Shown: positions 48,801 through 60,522 of the stretch, piece after piece
Layout: each line of letters starts with the position of its first letter
Position numbering within the stretch: position 1 is the stretch's first letter
Origin: Anticarsia gemmatalis
Lineage: Eukaryota; Arthropoda; Insecta; Lepidoptera; Erebidae
Direction: 5' to 3'
Assembly: GCF_050436995.1 (NCBI RefSeq)
Contig: NC_134757.1
Location: 4,042,501-4,106,500, forward strand
Length of the DNA: 64,000 bases
Position numbers and translations under genes: made by a program
Notes under the pieces: generated by a model
Told to the model about the DNA's origin: nothing
Seen by the model: only the letters and a program-made list of their open reading frames with translations
The model's database searches: none

Positions 48801-51800
48801 ATTATAAAAATAAAGGTGTGAAAGTAGTAAGTAGTTATATGTATTTTTATTTCTTTTCGTAATACATAACTATCATTATGAGAACTAAGTTACATTAAAA
48901 TGTATTATTCTACGAATCTATTTAATGTATTTTACAGCAATGTACAGTTAACGGAAACATTAAATTGAGTACTGAACCTATTTCTTTCTTGCCTGGATGA
49001 ACAATGAACATGTTTTACCAATCTCAATATTTTAGTTCATTTACGATGCTATGAACGCCTGTTTTAGTAAACAGGCGTTCATCAGTTTGTCTAACCATTA
49101 ATTCGAGACTTAATATTTGTAATGTTAAATAAATTATTGTTTCCAGTCACCACAAGACGCCAGCTATAGCCTGTTCATACAAGGCCGCCGCCGGCTACCT
49201 GTACCCGCTGGAGAAGGGCTTCATATACGTTCACAAGCCGCCCGTACACATCCGCTTTGAAGAAATCGCCTCCGTCAACTTTGCTAGAGGTGGCGCCTCT
49301 TCTACTAAGTAAGTGGTACCTTTGTATAGTTATGTATGGTTAGGTTCTTATAGGAAATATTCTTATTGACTTAATGATAAGTCTTATAGAGGTATGAGGA
49401 ATTAAGTCTTATTTGACATCTAATTAGATAAATGACAATCAGTATAGTATATTCTTCTGTCTGTCTATTAGGGTCTCAAAAATTTAGTCTTATTTGATAT
49501 CTAATAAGAAAAAAGTCAACCAGTAATTCGTCTCTCTGACTTCATGAAACACAACAGTACCCCATGTTGTAATCTTTATCTATATAATTCTTCTGTAAGT
49601 GTGTATGTCACTGAACTTCTCTTAAACGACTGGACCGATTTTGATGAAATTTTTTGTGTGTGTTCAAGGGGATCTGAGAATGGTTTAGATTCACAATTTT
49701 GTCCGCTGGACAATCCGCTGGTTTTTTTAATTACACTAGTCTACAAGGAAAAGTATCCGAAATAATTTAAATTAATTTCTGCTTCTCTGTCCATGCAAAA
49801 TTCGGATTGATAACTAAAATTCATTTATTAGTTTGAGTTTTTACGATAATCGTATCTTTCTTAATGGAACTACCCACATTTAACTTCATAATGTTTTGAC
49901 ATTTACATAGTTAGTTTGTATCAAATATTCGAAATATTGTGATTTAGTGCTATTTTCTCTTAAATTAAGCGATATAGAAGTGATAAAAGTAAAAAGTATA
50001 ATACTATTTTATAGCAAAATGTCTCGAAAATGTGTTAATAATCCCGGCAATTTTTGTTATATCTGCGGTGAGGTGATATTTAATAAACAAAGGTGTTGTA
50101 TATCGCCTATAATAAAAAAAAGCCTAATTTTACTAAACCACGTCGCAATTCCACTAATGAATAAAATAACGGTATAATTTCTGTTATTTTTTCAAAAAAC
50201 TTAAAAAAAAATTTTTGAAGAAATGGAAACTAATTAAAAAAATATAATTGTAATTTCGTATGCAGTATGTCAACATAAATAAAAAAAGCTACTTACACTA
50301 GAAAATACTTTTACAAAATCAAAATTTGTATACTAGTGTTATTTTTTACAAATTAAAGACGTGTAGACAGGACAACGTCTGTCGGGTCGGCTAGTTAATT
50401 ATAATTATTTGATGTTTTACTTAATGCATAAAAATTACAACAAAACATTTGCTATATTTAAGCAGTATATAGTATTAAAAGGCGAAAACAAGTGACATTA
50501 CCTTTCTTTAGATTTAAAGGATCACACATACAAACATTACATAAAATCACCCCTTGTACCATAGGGGTAGGCGGAGACCAAAGAACGCCACTTGTTACGA
50601 TCCTTACAACATTCCCTTGCCTCATTCACATCCATACATCTTGTCATTAGTATTTAAAGAATCATAACCCCTTAAAATGATTATATCCTACAATTCTCCT
50701 TGTCCAGGTCGTTCGACTTCGAGATCGCGTTGAAGTCAGGTAGTGTGCACACGTTCAGCAGTATCGAGAAGGGCGAGTACGACAAACTGTTCGACTACAT
50801 CACCTCTAAGAAACTGCATGTCAAGAACACTGGCAAGAATGTAAGCTTTATGTATACTTTTGTTTTTATTAGGCTTGTTACAATCATATTTAGGCATTGG
50901 CGGTTTGACCGTCATTGTCAAACAGCAAAACCCACTCGAAGCAATTACTGCGCATCAACACAATTTGGTTTTCATTCAAGCTAAACATAGAATATAATTA
51001 AATAATAATAAAAAATCACGAAGTAATAATGTCTCGTGTGTCAGCCACATCTGCATGGGCATTTAAAGTGAGTAATGATAAACTGAACTTGAATTTATCT
51101 TACTTATATTATATTACTCCCAACATTAACAAAAACTGCAAGCTACTTTTGTCACATATTTGAAACTATGGTAAATGTAAAAAAACTATAACTTATTTAA
51201 ATATTTGGTTAAGAACGTGTACAAAATAAATATTATTAGACAGTATACGCGTGTATTTTTAAAACAACATTTGTTATCTTGTTTATAGGACAAGGCACTC
51301 TATGACGACGACTTCGGCGACTCGGACACGGAGAAGGAGCCCGACGCGTACTTGGAGCGAGTGAAGGCGGAGGCCAAGGAGAGGGACTCTAACGACTCGG
51401 ACGGCTCTGACGAGAGTACTGACGAGGACTTCAACCCTGACAAGGCTAAGGAGAGCGATGTCGCTGAAGAGTTAGTGTTTTATATCTATACTGTACAATG
51501 ATGAAACGTCGTGATGAAACAGGTTCAACGCATTTGTTGAAGGCATGTTAAGTCCCCAACCCGCACTTAGCGTGGTGAACTCAAAGCCTTACCCCTCCCT
51601 CAAATTCGGGAGGAGACCCTTGCTGAGCAGTGGAACAGTAATGGTTTAAAATAATCTGTTGTCTCTGTGGCGCGGTCCGTAGTGTATCCGACTGCTGATC
51701 ATGAAGCCTAATATTACATGGTTGCATGGGGCTAACATTGTCAATGGCCAAACGTGGGTTCCATATACCTTTATACTAGAGTTGCCACGAATAGTTAATT

Positions 51801-54800
51801 GGCCGAATACCGAATACCGAATATTCGGCAATGCGGTCGGCCGAAGCGCCGAATATTCGGCCGACGAATATTCGGCACGAAATTCATGCTTGTCGGAGGC
51901 GCGTTAGCTGGATTAAGACAAGTCGCAACCTGCTTTCCTCGTTGCGTAGGCGCGGCAGGCGACGAGGGGTGGAGCGGGGTGCAAATAAACACAACACATT
52001 GTAGGCGAGTATTGTTTCAATTGCGAGTAAATCACGTCACGGAACGCTTTGTCAGTGTAAAAATCTATACTAATATTATAAAGCTGAAGAGTTTGTATGT
52101 TTGTTTGTTTGTTTGAACGCGCTAATCTCAGAAACTACTGGTCCGATTTGAAAAATTCTTTCAGTGTTAGATAGCCCATTTATCGAGGAAGGCTATAGGC
52201 TATATATCATCACGCTACGACCAATAGGAGCAGAGTACCAGTAAAAAATGTTACAAAATCGGGAAACATTTTTGACCCATTCTCTCTTATGTGACGCAAG
52301 CGAAGTTGCGTGGGTCAGCTAGTAATACATAAAATAAAACTTAATTACTATTTTGCTAAGAGGCTAGCTTGCTAGGAGCTAAGAAGGCCGACCCTAACAA
52401 GTGGTGGTTCGCAAACGAAAAACAATACCCAAACCTTTCGAATTTTGCTAAAGTGTATCTTTCTTCTCCTGGAAGTAGCGTGCATAGTGAAAGGTTATTT
52501 TCTGAGGCTGGTATCATTTACGATGAAAAGCGTAATCGTTTGCTACCAAGAAATGCTGAAAAGCTTGTTTTTATTCATCATAACTTACCATTGGTTAATT
52601 TTAACTACTAAAGTGTTGTAATTTTGGAAATAAATACATAATTTTGAGTAATATGCTTGTCTTTTTTACATGGTTTGGTATTCGGTATTCGGCCGAATAG
52701 TACCTATTATTCGGCCGAATACCGAATAGCAAAAAAAGTGGCCGAATAGGCCGAATAACGAATAGTTGCCGAATATTCGTGACATCTCTACTTTATACCC
52801 GAAGGCTTCTTCGGGTATACAGGTGTGATATTAAGCGATGCAGCCACGAACTACTGTATCGATTGGAGGCGGACGAATTTGCTTTACATATTTGGTGGCT
52901 CTACGCGACTTAAGCCCGTGACAGAAAACGTCTAAACACATCAGTCAACACTGACGATATGATTGTGTCTATATTTTGTCACTTTCGATCAAGTTTTGAG
53001 CAGTCTGTACGAGCAAGAGATGATATATTGTATACCAAATCTGAGCTTCGCTGCGTAATCTTTCATCATTTATTTAATCCAAACTCGTGAAACCTATACA
53101 GTCCTAAACCCATAATAATCATTTTTCTGATTAAAGCAATCACATACATAACTAATAAACAATTCCAATAAGAAAACTCAAGACAACAATGTATAATAGA
53201 AAGCAGCTATTGTGTTAGTATTGAATGTTGGTATTCTAAATGATTGAACTGATGATGTGTTCTCAGGTATGACACCAATCCGTCGTCTTCGGAGGAATCG
53301 GACGCGTCGGCCGCGTCTAACGATAGCAAGAAGGAGAAGAAGAAAGAGAAGAAACATAAGAAGGCTATCACTATTGTAAGTTTACCTTTTGTTATAACAA
53401 CTACGATTTGCGACATAAATTAAATAAAAAAATATATAAAACAGCAGTATACAACAGTCACTCAAATATTCTGTAATTTAAGAATGTTTAAAGATAGATT
53501 TTTGTATATTTTTTTGTATAGAATCAACTTAATGATTAAAACATTAGTCAATATTATTACCCTATTATTAACTATTCTCTTATCGTTTTCCAGTACAAGT
53601 ATTTTTATTAAGTACAATGTTTAAACCATTTTCTAGCCGGAATCAGCTCCACGTAAGCGTAAAGAGAAGTCGAAGAAACGTGAGAAGGATGCGAACGCGC
53701 CCAAGCGTCCAGCAACGGCGTTCATGTTGTGGCTCAACGAGAACCGCAAGAGTATCGTGGAGGAGAACCCCGGCATCAAGGTGACGGAGATCGCCAAGAA
53801 GGGAGGAGAACTGTGGCGTGATCTTAAGGACAAGTCTGTATGTATCTTCCACTAATATTTTATCCCGTTCTTAAGACTATGTACATTGTTTTATCTACCA
53901 ATTCGCATAAAACCACCTTTGATAGTAATTTGTAAGAAATAATTATTGTTAAGGCACTATCGTAACAATACATCACGAAAACCTCTCCTTATATTATTAT
54001 TAGATAGAAAAGTCTTTCGAACATACGAAATATATAGTATAGGCATCGCTTTGTCTGCGCCATGCGACAAAGGTCTAAGAAATTAGCTGTGTTTGTTATA
54101 TAAATCAACACAAAATTCATATTATTAAAAATATCCTACCTCAGGAATGGGAAGAAAAGGCAGCTAAAGCGAAAGAAGAATACAACCAAGCGATGAAGAA
54201 GTACAAAGAGAGTGGCGCCGCAGACGAGTTCCAGCAGAAGAAGAAGCAAGCAGAGAAGGAACGTAAGGCCGCCGAGAAGAAGAGCAAGGCCCCTCCCCCC
54301 AGCAAGAAGGCCAAGAACACCAGCGGTACTGGCACTAGTACCAAGTTTACCAGCAAGGAGTATATTGAAGATGATGATAGCTCGTCAGATTCTGATAAAG
54401 AGAAGACTAAGAAGAAGGATAGCAAAGATGTAAGTGTATTTCGTTTTTACAATACTATAGGTATAAAAATGGTTTGTTTCAATTTACCGTTCTATTTGTA
54501 TGATTAAATATATTAAAAATACCATTTAATGATTTGAAGACCTTCAGGAAAACAATAATATCACATCAGAAACTTTAACACACAGTAATGGCGTCTCTTC
54601 TGGCACGGACCTCCTTGCGTAGTAAGAGATATCTTATATAAAAACAAAATTAAAAAGATATGTGTGATGTTGTTTTTCAAAAAGATAGGCACGCCAAATT
54701 TATGCAACTAAACAGCACAGTGCATTCTCATTGAGTTGAGTGTAACACCGAGTAACACGTGGTATCGTGGTCACGCACAAGTGACCCGAGTAGTAAATGT

Positions 54801-55455
54801 AGATTTTATCAGACGCTTTATTACCCACCCACTCTATGACGTCGGTTAAATAATCAACACCTACATTTTAGTATAACAGTCTACAGATATGCTAGTGTAA
54901 TGGTACCTTTTATCACAATTGGTTATTTGAATAGTCAAATCAACTACTCTTTATGAAATGGCAAGAATGCTTTGTATATGAACAAAGATGTACTGCAATA
55001 TGACGTCAGACGGTAACTGATTGGGATTTAGGATCAAATAAAATTATTAATCTGCCGTTCCTTCCTATTAATAAATAATAAAAAGCGTTTTTTTTTATTT
55101 AACTTAAGCAAGATTTAAGTCTACTTTTTTTGTTGTCCCAAGTATGTTATAACAACATTGTTTGCTTGCTGAAAGCCTTATATGTTTACTTTTTACAATA
55201 TATTAAAACTGATTTATTGTTTACAAGATAAAGAACATAGCACTAATATAAAAACATATTTTAGTTTGTATTTTTATTGTTATGTAAAATAACCTAAAAT
55301 AAGTCCAAAATAAGTAACTGTCAATTCTAATATATACTTTTTTTCTATAGAGCAAGGAGTCGAAGAAGGAGAAAGCAAAGAGTTCGTCGTCAGAAGCTGA
55401 GGCATCTTCAGGAGGGTCGGGTGATGAGAGCGGCAGCGGGAGCGGAAGCGATTAA
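45838..55455 (+). CDS. Ssrp: Structure-specific recognition protein 1 (FACT subunit SSRP1)
   Basis: Nuclear histone chaperone subunit: with Spt16 it forms FACT, which handles H2A-H2B during transcription and replication. Thirteen exons, all in phase: 45838-45888, 45980-46165, 46601-46816, 47329-47507, 47994-48233, 48525-48653, 49147-49308, 50708-50840, 51289-51470, 53267-53375, 53637-53837, 54145-54429, 55351-55455; 725 residues, close to fly Ssrp. Domains: N-terminal PH/Spt16-dimerisation part about 1-180 (MEFLEYNDVQAEIKGAMVPG, KFIGSWGLRVFLKNG); SSRP1 middle tandem-PH domain about 190-430 (GRYDIKVFQTFFQLHGKTFD, SLDPPIKQGQTRYHYLV); acidic segment about 435-515 (LYDDDFGDSDTEKEPDA, DGSDESTDEDFNPD); basic lysine run about 515-550; HMG box about 551-620 (PKRPATAFMLWLNENRKSI, GGELWRDLKDKSEWEEKAA); Ser/Lys/acidic tail ending GSGSGSD. 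Every family block is present, with no frameshift. Introns 7 and 9 carry transposons. Confidence 0.97.
49051..49082. repeat. Perfect 14-bp-stem hairpin in an Ssrp intron
   Basis: ATGAACGCCTGTTT, loop TAGT, then AAACAGGCGTTCAT. It sits 64 bp upstream of the acceptor of Ssrp exon 49147-49308, in otherwise AT-rich intron. Confidence 0.9.
49573..50394 (+). mobile_element. Helitron (822 bp) in Ssrp intron 7
   Basis: Begins TCTTTATCTATATAATTCTT, has the family segment CGACTGGACCGATTTTGATG, and ends ACGTCTGTCGGGTCGGCTAG before T. It is longer than the other copies in the window. Interior open frames are short and not recognisable, so it is non-autonomous. Same strand as Ssrp. Confidence 0.75.
50547..50645 (+). 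repeat. Dispersed SINE/LINE fragment
   Basis: ATCACCCCTTGTACCATAGG followed by GGTAGGCGGAGACCAAAGAA, CGCCACTTGTTACGATCCTT and a CCTCATTCACATCCA tail. Longer copy of the repeat at 43947-43995. It lies 60 bp upstream of an Ssrp exon acceptor. Confidence 0.6.
52064..52322 (+). mobile_element. Helitron nested in the hAT element
   Basis: Starts TCTATACTAATATTATAAAG, contains ACTACTGGTCCGATTTGAAA, and ends with the hairpin CGCAAGCGAAGTTGCG, then TGGGTCAGCTAG before T. Clean Helitron ends on both sides; the best-preserved of the four copies in the window. Confidence 0.85.
52369..52611 (+). pseudogene. hAT transposase C-terminal dimerisation-domain fragment
   Basis: An open stretch of about 80 residues with the hAT C-terminal signature: KWWFANEKQYPNLSNFAKVY, then LSSPGSSVHSERLFSEAGII and a stop at 52609. 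The N-terminal BED finger and the catalytic RNase-H-like part are missing, so this cannot encode an active transposase. The start of the open frame is arbitrary. Confidence 0.85.
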
Positions 55456-55667
55456 ACTAGATCACTCGGATAATAGCCCCGTTAAATACATAACACAGCT
55501 AAGAACTGACTTAATTATATTATGTATTTTTAGAATCATTCATCATTTCTAAAATCATTTTGTTTTAAATTTAGGAAATTAGTTTCGCTTTTACGTTTGC
55601 AGCCAGTGATAAAAAATGTATCCAAAAAATCTACAAACCCGATTTCATTCGTGTTTTAATAGCGTCA

Positions 55668-56034
55668 AAATAAACTTTAGGCAAATTACAAAAACAAAAT
55701 GAATACATTTTGTTATAATCTAATATTGATAGTATTATGATTAACGAGATCTACTTTTTAATGTTTATTTCATCCGAGTTCAACATTAATTTTGATCAGT
55801 GGTCTCTAGATTTTGGACCACGGCGCGGGCGCTATGATGTGTATATTAAGTAAAATATTTTTTTTGAAGATGAATTACTGACGACCTCTAATAATTATTG
55901 TTTAATATTGTAATTGTTTTTTTTTTTTTGTATAACTGAGATGCGCCTACGCAACCCGAATCTGTTTTCCCGCCTTTTGTTTTCAAAGCTTTCCTTTATT
56001 AGGGAACTTAGGTAATGTGATATTTTGTAATAAA
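55668..56034 (+). terminator. Ssrp 3' UTR polyadenylation signals
   Basis: An AATAAA at 56029-56034 (in TTGTAATAAACC) lies 574 bp after the stop; an earlier AATAAA is near 55668. Which is used cannot be told from sequence. Confidence 0.5.
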
Positions 56035-56039
56035 CCTTC

Positions 56040-59000
56040 TTCAATTTTAATGTGTTGTGCAAAATAATGGTTAATGTGTACTGATGTTGATAATTCTTGT
56101 TAGTTGTAAATGTAAATATTTGTTAAGTCCTGTTGTAATTCCATTATAAATCGTATTATTGTCGATTTGGATGCCCCAACTCTGTAGATGTTATGTTAGT
56201 GTACTGTATTCTATTATAAGACTACCTATATTTTTATATGTTGTTTTCTTTAAATTGTTTGATACCAGGAAATTCTTAAAAAAAGACATTATATGATAGA
56301 AAAAAAAATAGCATAATAAATAAGCAGGTACCGTTGTACTAAGCTACTAAGGTACTAGATGTTGCTAGGAATTCTGAAAAATAAATATCTACAAGTTGTA
56401 CTAAGAACAGGGTTTAAAACCGTTACACTACTACATTCATTGCAGTTAGTCGTCCCCTTACGCTTTATAAAAAATGATAAGAATGTCCTTTGCGCCGAGC
56501 TACTTGGGGTCCCGGAATCCCGCCAAAACAACATGAGGCCGTCCCGTTCGTCGCCCTTTTTTTGTACCAAAGCTATTGTGTATTTCTAAAGAAGAGCAAC
56601 GCGGAGCGCTTTGCGGTAGGTTAGGGTACAATAATTCGTACTAATAATTAACAATAGCCTGAGAAAGTTGTACAAATCGTTTTTCTAGTTATATATTTTA
56701 TGACTAGTCATAAAATTACTTATTTCTTACTGGCCACAAGGTACAGGCAAAAATCATTGGTTAATTCTAAGGAAGCAGATGTTTATTTAATTCACTGCAT
56801 CACTTTCTGAGCCGTTAATTAACGATGACAGGCTCGTTATAGATAATTATTAAATATGTAAAAAAATACTGCCATTAGCAGGGAAAGATCGAGGACCCGC
56901 AGTCGATTTCAGGTAAAGTGTTCGACGTTCGCATTTGGTCACAGTTTTAGAGAAGAATTCTGTTCTGCGATGACAATTTTTTTGTAGACCTCCAAAAACA
57001 CTCGTTCCCCTTTATAATATATGAGTAGCTAATGCAGTCTTATATGTACTTAAAACTCTATTCAACTAAGGAGTTAGCGTTTATCAATTCAAAATGTGAA
57101 TATTATCAACTCATATAGGTCAGCCGCACTTACACTGGCTGGCAGCACTTTAAACGGCCAGGGAATGATAACATATCTCCGCCTTATAATGCAGTCAGCG
57201 AATAAGACATGTTATGTGTACGCAAACAGTTTACACGTGGTAAGGTTACTATTTTTCAAATTAAATGATTTTTTTTGAAGTCGTAATTTAATCAGTATGA
57301 TGACTTGACGCATCTAAGTTTCAATATCGCATAAGTTCCGACTAATCATCATTAAATACTAATATCATTGCGGTGCTTATACCCAATGTGTTGATCAAAG
57401 GCGTGTTATCGCATTATAGTCCGTTATATTTTGTTTATCGCTAGCTTGATAAATCAACCTATTATTATCAGTCTGATAGACATTTACGGTTTGTCATTTA
57501 ACGATAGGCACCAAAGTACACATTGTCTTAAAATAACAAAGACTAGGTACCTATTAATAAAATAACCAACAAAGAAGCTTATTAGGACCTTGTAACGGTC
57601 GTTACTTCGTGAGAACGGTGCAAGCATTCAAAAAAATGTTCTCATGTCATGACAATGTCTATTTATAGGGTTAATTCATCGATGCAGGGTAATATTTTAT
57701 TGTAAGCGCCTCCCCTAGCTAAATGATACCGTGCACCCATGCACTGCGGTAAACTTAGACTATATTTCGTTTCGCGTGGATACCTAACTATTCAAAACTT
57801 TAGAAAGACAAGAAGGGTATTGACCAAATTGTGGTTATATTGCACGGCGCAGCGCGTAAACGACACTCGACGCGTGCGTCAATAACCAGTATAACAGGAC
57901 TTGACGATAATAATGAATAGGTCCACGCGTGGTTCTGAGACCTCAGTTCGTTTGGATATTATTGTATTTAGCACCTACTTACTTTTAATAAGTATCTAAG
58001 TACTTTGGTATCAATTAAAACATGCAGGTGTACCTATCTATTTTTAACCAGGATCGTTCAAATTTATTTTCTAAATAGAATGTCTTTAAATAGTAGGAAT
58101 TTTAGTGTTAATATTCTTCACCTTCCTACAAACCTATCTGGTAATTGATTGGAAGTTGCCTATGCAGGTAAACGAATGAAAGTACCTAAGTCAATAATGA
58201 AATACGGACACGATCCTCAAATTCCAAAGCAAACCTATGCAAAAATTGTAGGTATCTACTCGATTTTTAGTAACTAAACAGACAACCGACTAAACTACTT
58301 TCTTATTTTTGAAGAGTACCTGTAGCTTATGAGCTAAGAAATCAGATTGATAATAAGTAGGTATTGCCTCCAAATGCCGTGAGTTCTTATCCTTCGATTG
58401 AGTTACCCCTAATCCCACTTCTGACTGAAGTTTTTGATTACTTTTGAGCCTAACTGGACTAAACAGGATAACATCCTAGTAGGTAGGTATTTAGTGTTTC
58501 TAGCAATTTGGTAGTGACATTCGCGGTTACGGTGATTCGTCCAAAGGAAGATTTAAAGAAGCGTTAACTAAGTTTATACTCATTTATGGATGGTTGAACG
58601 ACAGTCAAGTAGTAAGTACAGTTGATTAGTTATTTTCTTATTGGTACCCAGGTACCAACTATATTCTGACCCATCATCCTATTCCTAAAGTAAGTACCTA
58701 CCTAGGTAGATCGGTAAGTAAATAATGGTTCAAGGCTGTATTGTCCAAAAATCGATAGAAAGTAAGTATGCATTCTAGACGTAAGTATAGCAACTCTGGT
58801 TGCTACCTGAATCCACATCGAATACTTTGGTCCCTTTGGTATCTACTTAAGGAGACTACTACCTACTAGGTACTACTGCGATTTTTCTAATCTAGATACT
58901 AGGTAGGTACCTTCCTACTTAGCAATTCAATACCTACCTAGGTCCAATCCATCATTGCCAGGTACTTAGATACTTGATCTACTCATTAGGTATTAAATAG

Positions 59001-59300
59001 AAGTACCTAATTACTACTACGAACATAAGAATCTGTAAATTCTGTAGATATCTAACCAAATTGACGAAAACGTTAAAGAAATCAGTTTGATTGTTTATCA
59101 TTTTATTCTAATATCCTCATTGTTAACCCCTAAATACTCTTGTTCAATAATGTATTTTAGGTACATAAACTTAAGAACTAAGAACATCACACCCTTATAA
59201 TCTAAGAAATAAAAACTATTTCTCAGGTTCCCACGAAATAATATCGTAAACAAACGCGTCTGCCATTCAAGCGCTATGTTTTATTGGCGTCCCTTTCCCG
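56040..59300. other. Intergenic spacer Ssrp - HmgD
   Basis: About 3.3 kb without a supported gene. The part from about 57950 to 59040 is strikingly rich in TAGGTAC/GTACCTA words, such as ACTAGGTAGGTACC and TACCTACCTAGGT. The rest is plain AT-rich sequence. Confidence 0.55.
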
Positions 59301-59699
59301 CTAACGTTTACCGCGCTTTTTACGTTTTCGAAATTAACGTTGGCGGCATTTAAAATAGGGCGCGAGTTAATTTCGATAGAAGTCTGGTGTTGAGTGTACT
59401 GGGTCATTTTTTGATATACTTCTTTTGTAGGTGTGAATATTTTACTTGTAATAAATAACTTGAGGTGTGTTTAGGATGTTAAAATGATAAAATTGACCCG
59501 TTTCTATACATATTTTCCTCGAAATATCGCGAAATAAATTTTTCAAGCAAATGTACTAGAGCTGCAACATCTAGCTAAAATAAATCTTAACGTAGCATCA
59601 TAAAGTTGATTTTGGCATAAACAATCCAATCGATACGTCACGGATATACGTAGTACACGATGCTCCATAAGATTTGTGCAGTTGGTAGCATTGTATTTG

Positions 59700-59871
59700 C
59701 GGGCCAATCACGTTCGAGATAGGTGGCGCTTTCGTACCGACGCGAGACGACCCCAAGCTAGCTTGCTCTGGGAACATTTGCTTCGAGCTCCATACATTTT
59801 CTTCTGGTTCTCTACGTCTATAGTTTGGTTGTGCACCAGTTCAAAAATAATTTCAAAATTTTTGCCATCAG
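59700..59871 (+). other. Probable noncoding first exon (5' UTR) of the HmgD-type gene
   Basis: A strong donor, CAG|gtaagt, ends this stretch at 59871, and a strong acceptor (tttggttgcag) opens the coding exon at 60510, leaving a 638-bp 5' UTR intron. The transcription start is not defined; 59700 is only a placeholder. A second possible promoter, with CCATATAAGCAGTG near 60396, lies inside this intron. Confidence 0.5.
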
Positions 59872-60522
59872 GTAAGTCCAATCATTTTTCCAATCAAAGT
59901 TAAGTGTTTTAATATGTGTATTCGTGTTTATTACGGCCGGATTCATTGAAATTAATTTCATTCCACGTTGGAATTCGCATTCAAACATGGCTATAGGCTT
60001 CGTCGTACTTTCCTTAGTACGCGTGGGTATGGAAAGGACGCCTTATTTCAATAATTAATTTCTCGGATCTTTACTATTGAAGGACTGAAACAGTTCTTCC
60101 ACAAGTTATAGGCAAATAGTCATCGGATTATTTGGTAATTATGTCATCTTTAGTTATTGCGTATTTTCAACACAATCCGTGAAAACAAAATGGCTCTTTC
60201 GACCCAAGCTTAGGACAGTGAACTCGTTATATGGGGCGATAACTATTTTCGTTAATTACTTCATAGTATATGAGTTTTATTAGGTATTTTAACGTCATTT
60301 AACTAGTTTTGCGTATATTTTGAGATCTGGAATATATATTTTCGCTTAGAAAAGCCGTAAACGTGTTTCCCGCCAAAACGCCGCCCTACTGTGCCATATA
60401 AGCAGTGCGAAGGCTAGCTGCCTATCGGATGCTCCAAAGCATGGTTCGCATAACCTGTTGCCAAGAATTTACTTGAGATTTAACATCATTTTTCTTTGTT
60501 TGGTTGCAGGAAAAAAGTCAAA

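Larger units (their letters stand above)
51777..52790 (+). mobile_element. hAT transposon, internally deleted (1,014 bp), in Ssrp intron 9
   Basis: Termini TAGAGTTGCCACGAATA and (reverse complement) TAGAGATGTCACGAATA, with a perfect 8-bp target duplication CTTTATAC at 51769-51776 and 52791-52798. Subterminal regions on both sides carry many CCGAATA/TATTCGG words, including palindromic GCCGAATATTCGGC, likely transposase-binding repeats. The only coding remnant is the transposase C-terminus at 52369-52611. A Helitron is inserted at 52064-52322. The element is defective. Confidence 0.93.

Noticed and set aside
51661..51705. Possible tRNA gene (TGGCGCGGTCCGTAGTGTATCC...)
   Set aside because: Looks like the A-box half of a tRNA-derived SINE; no complete cloverleaf or B box in place before the hAT insertion.
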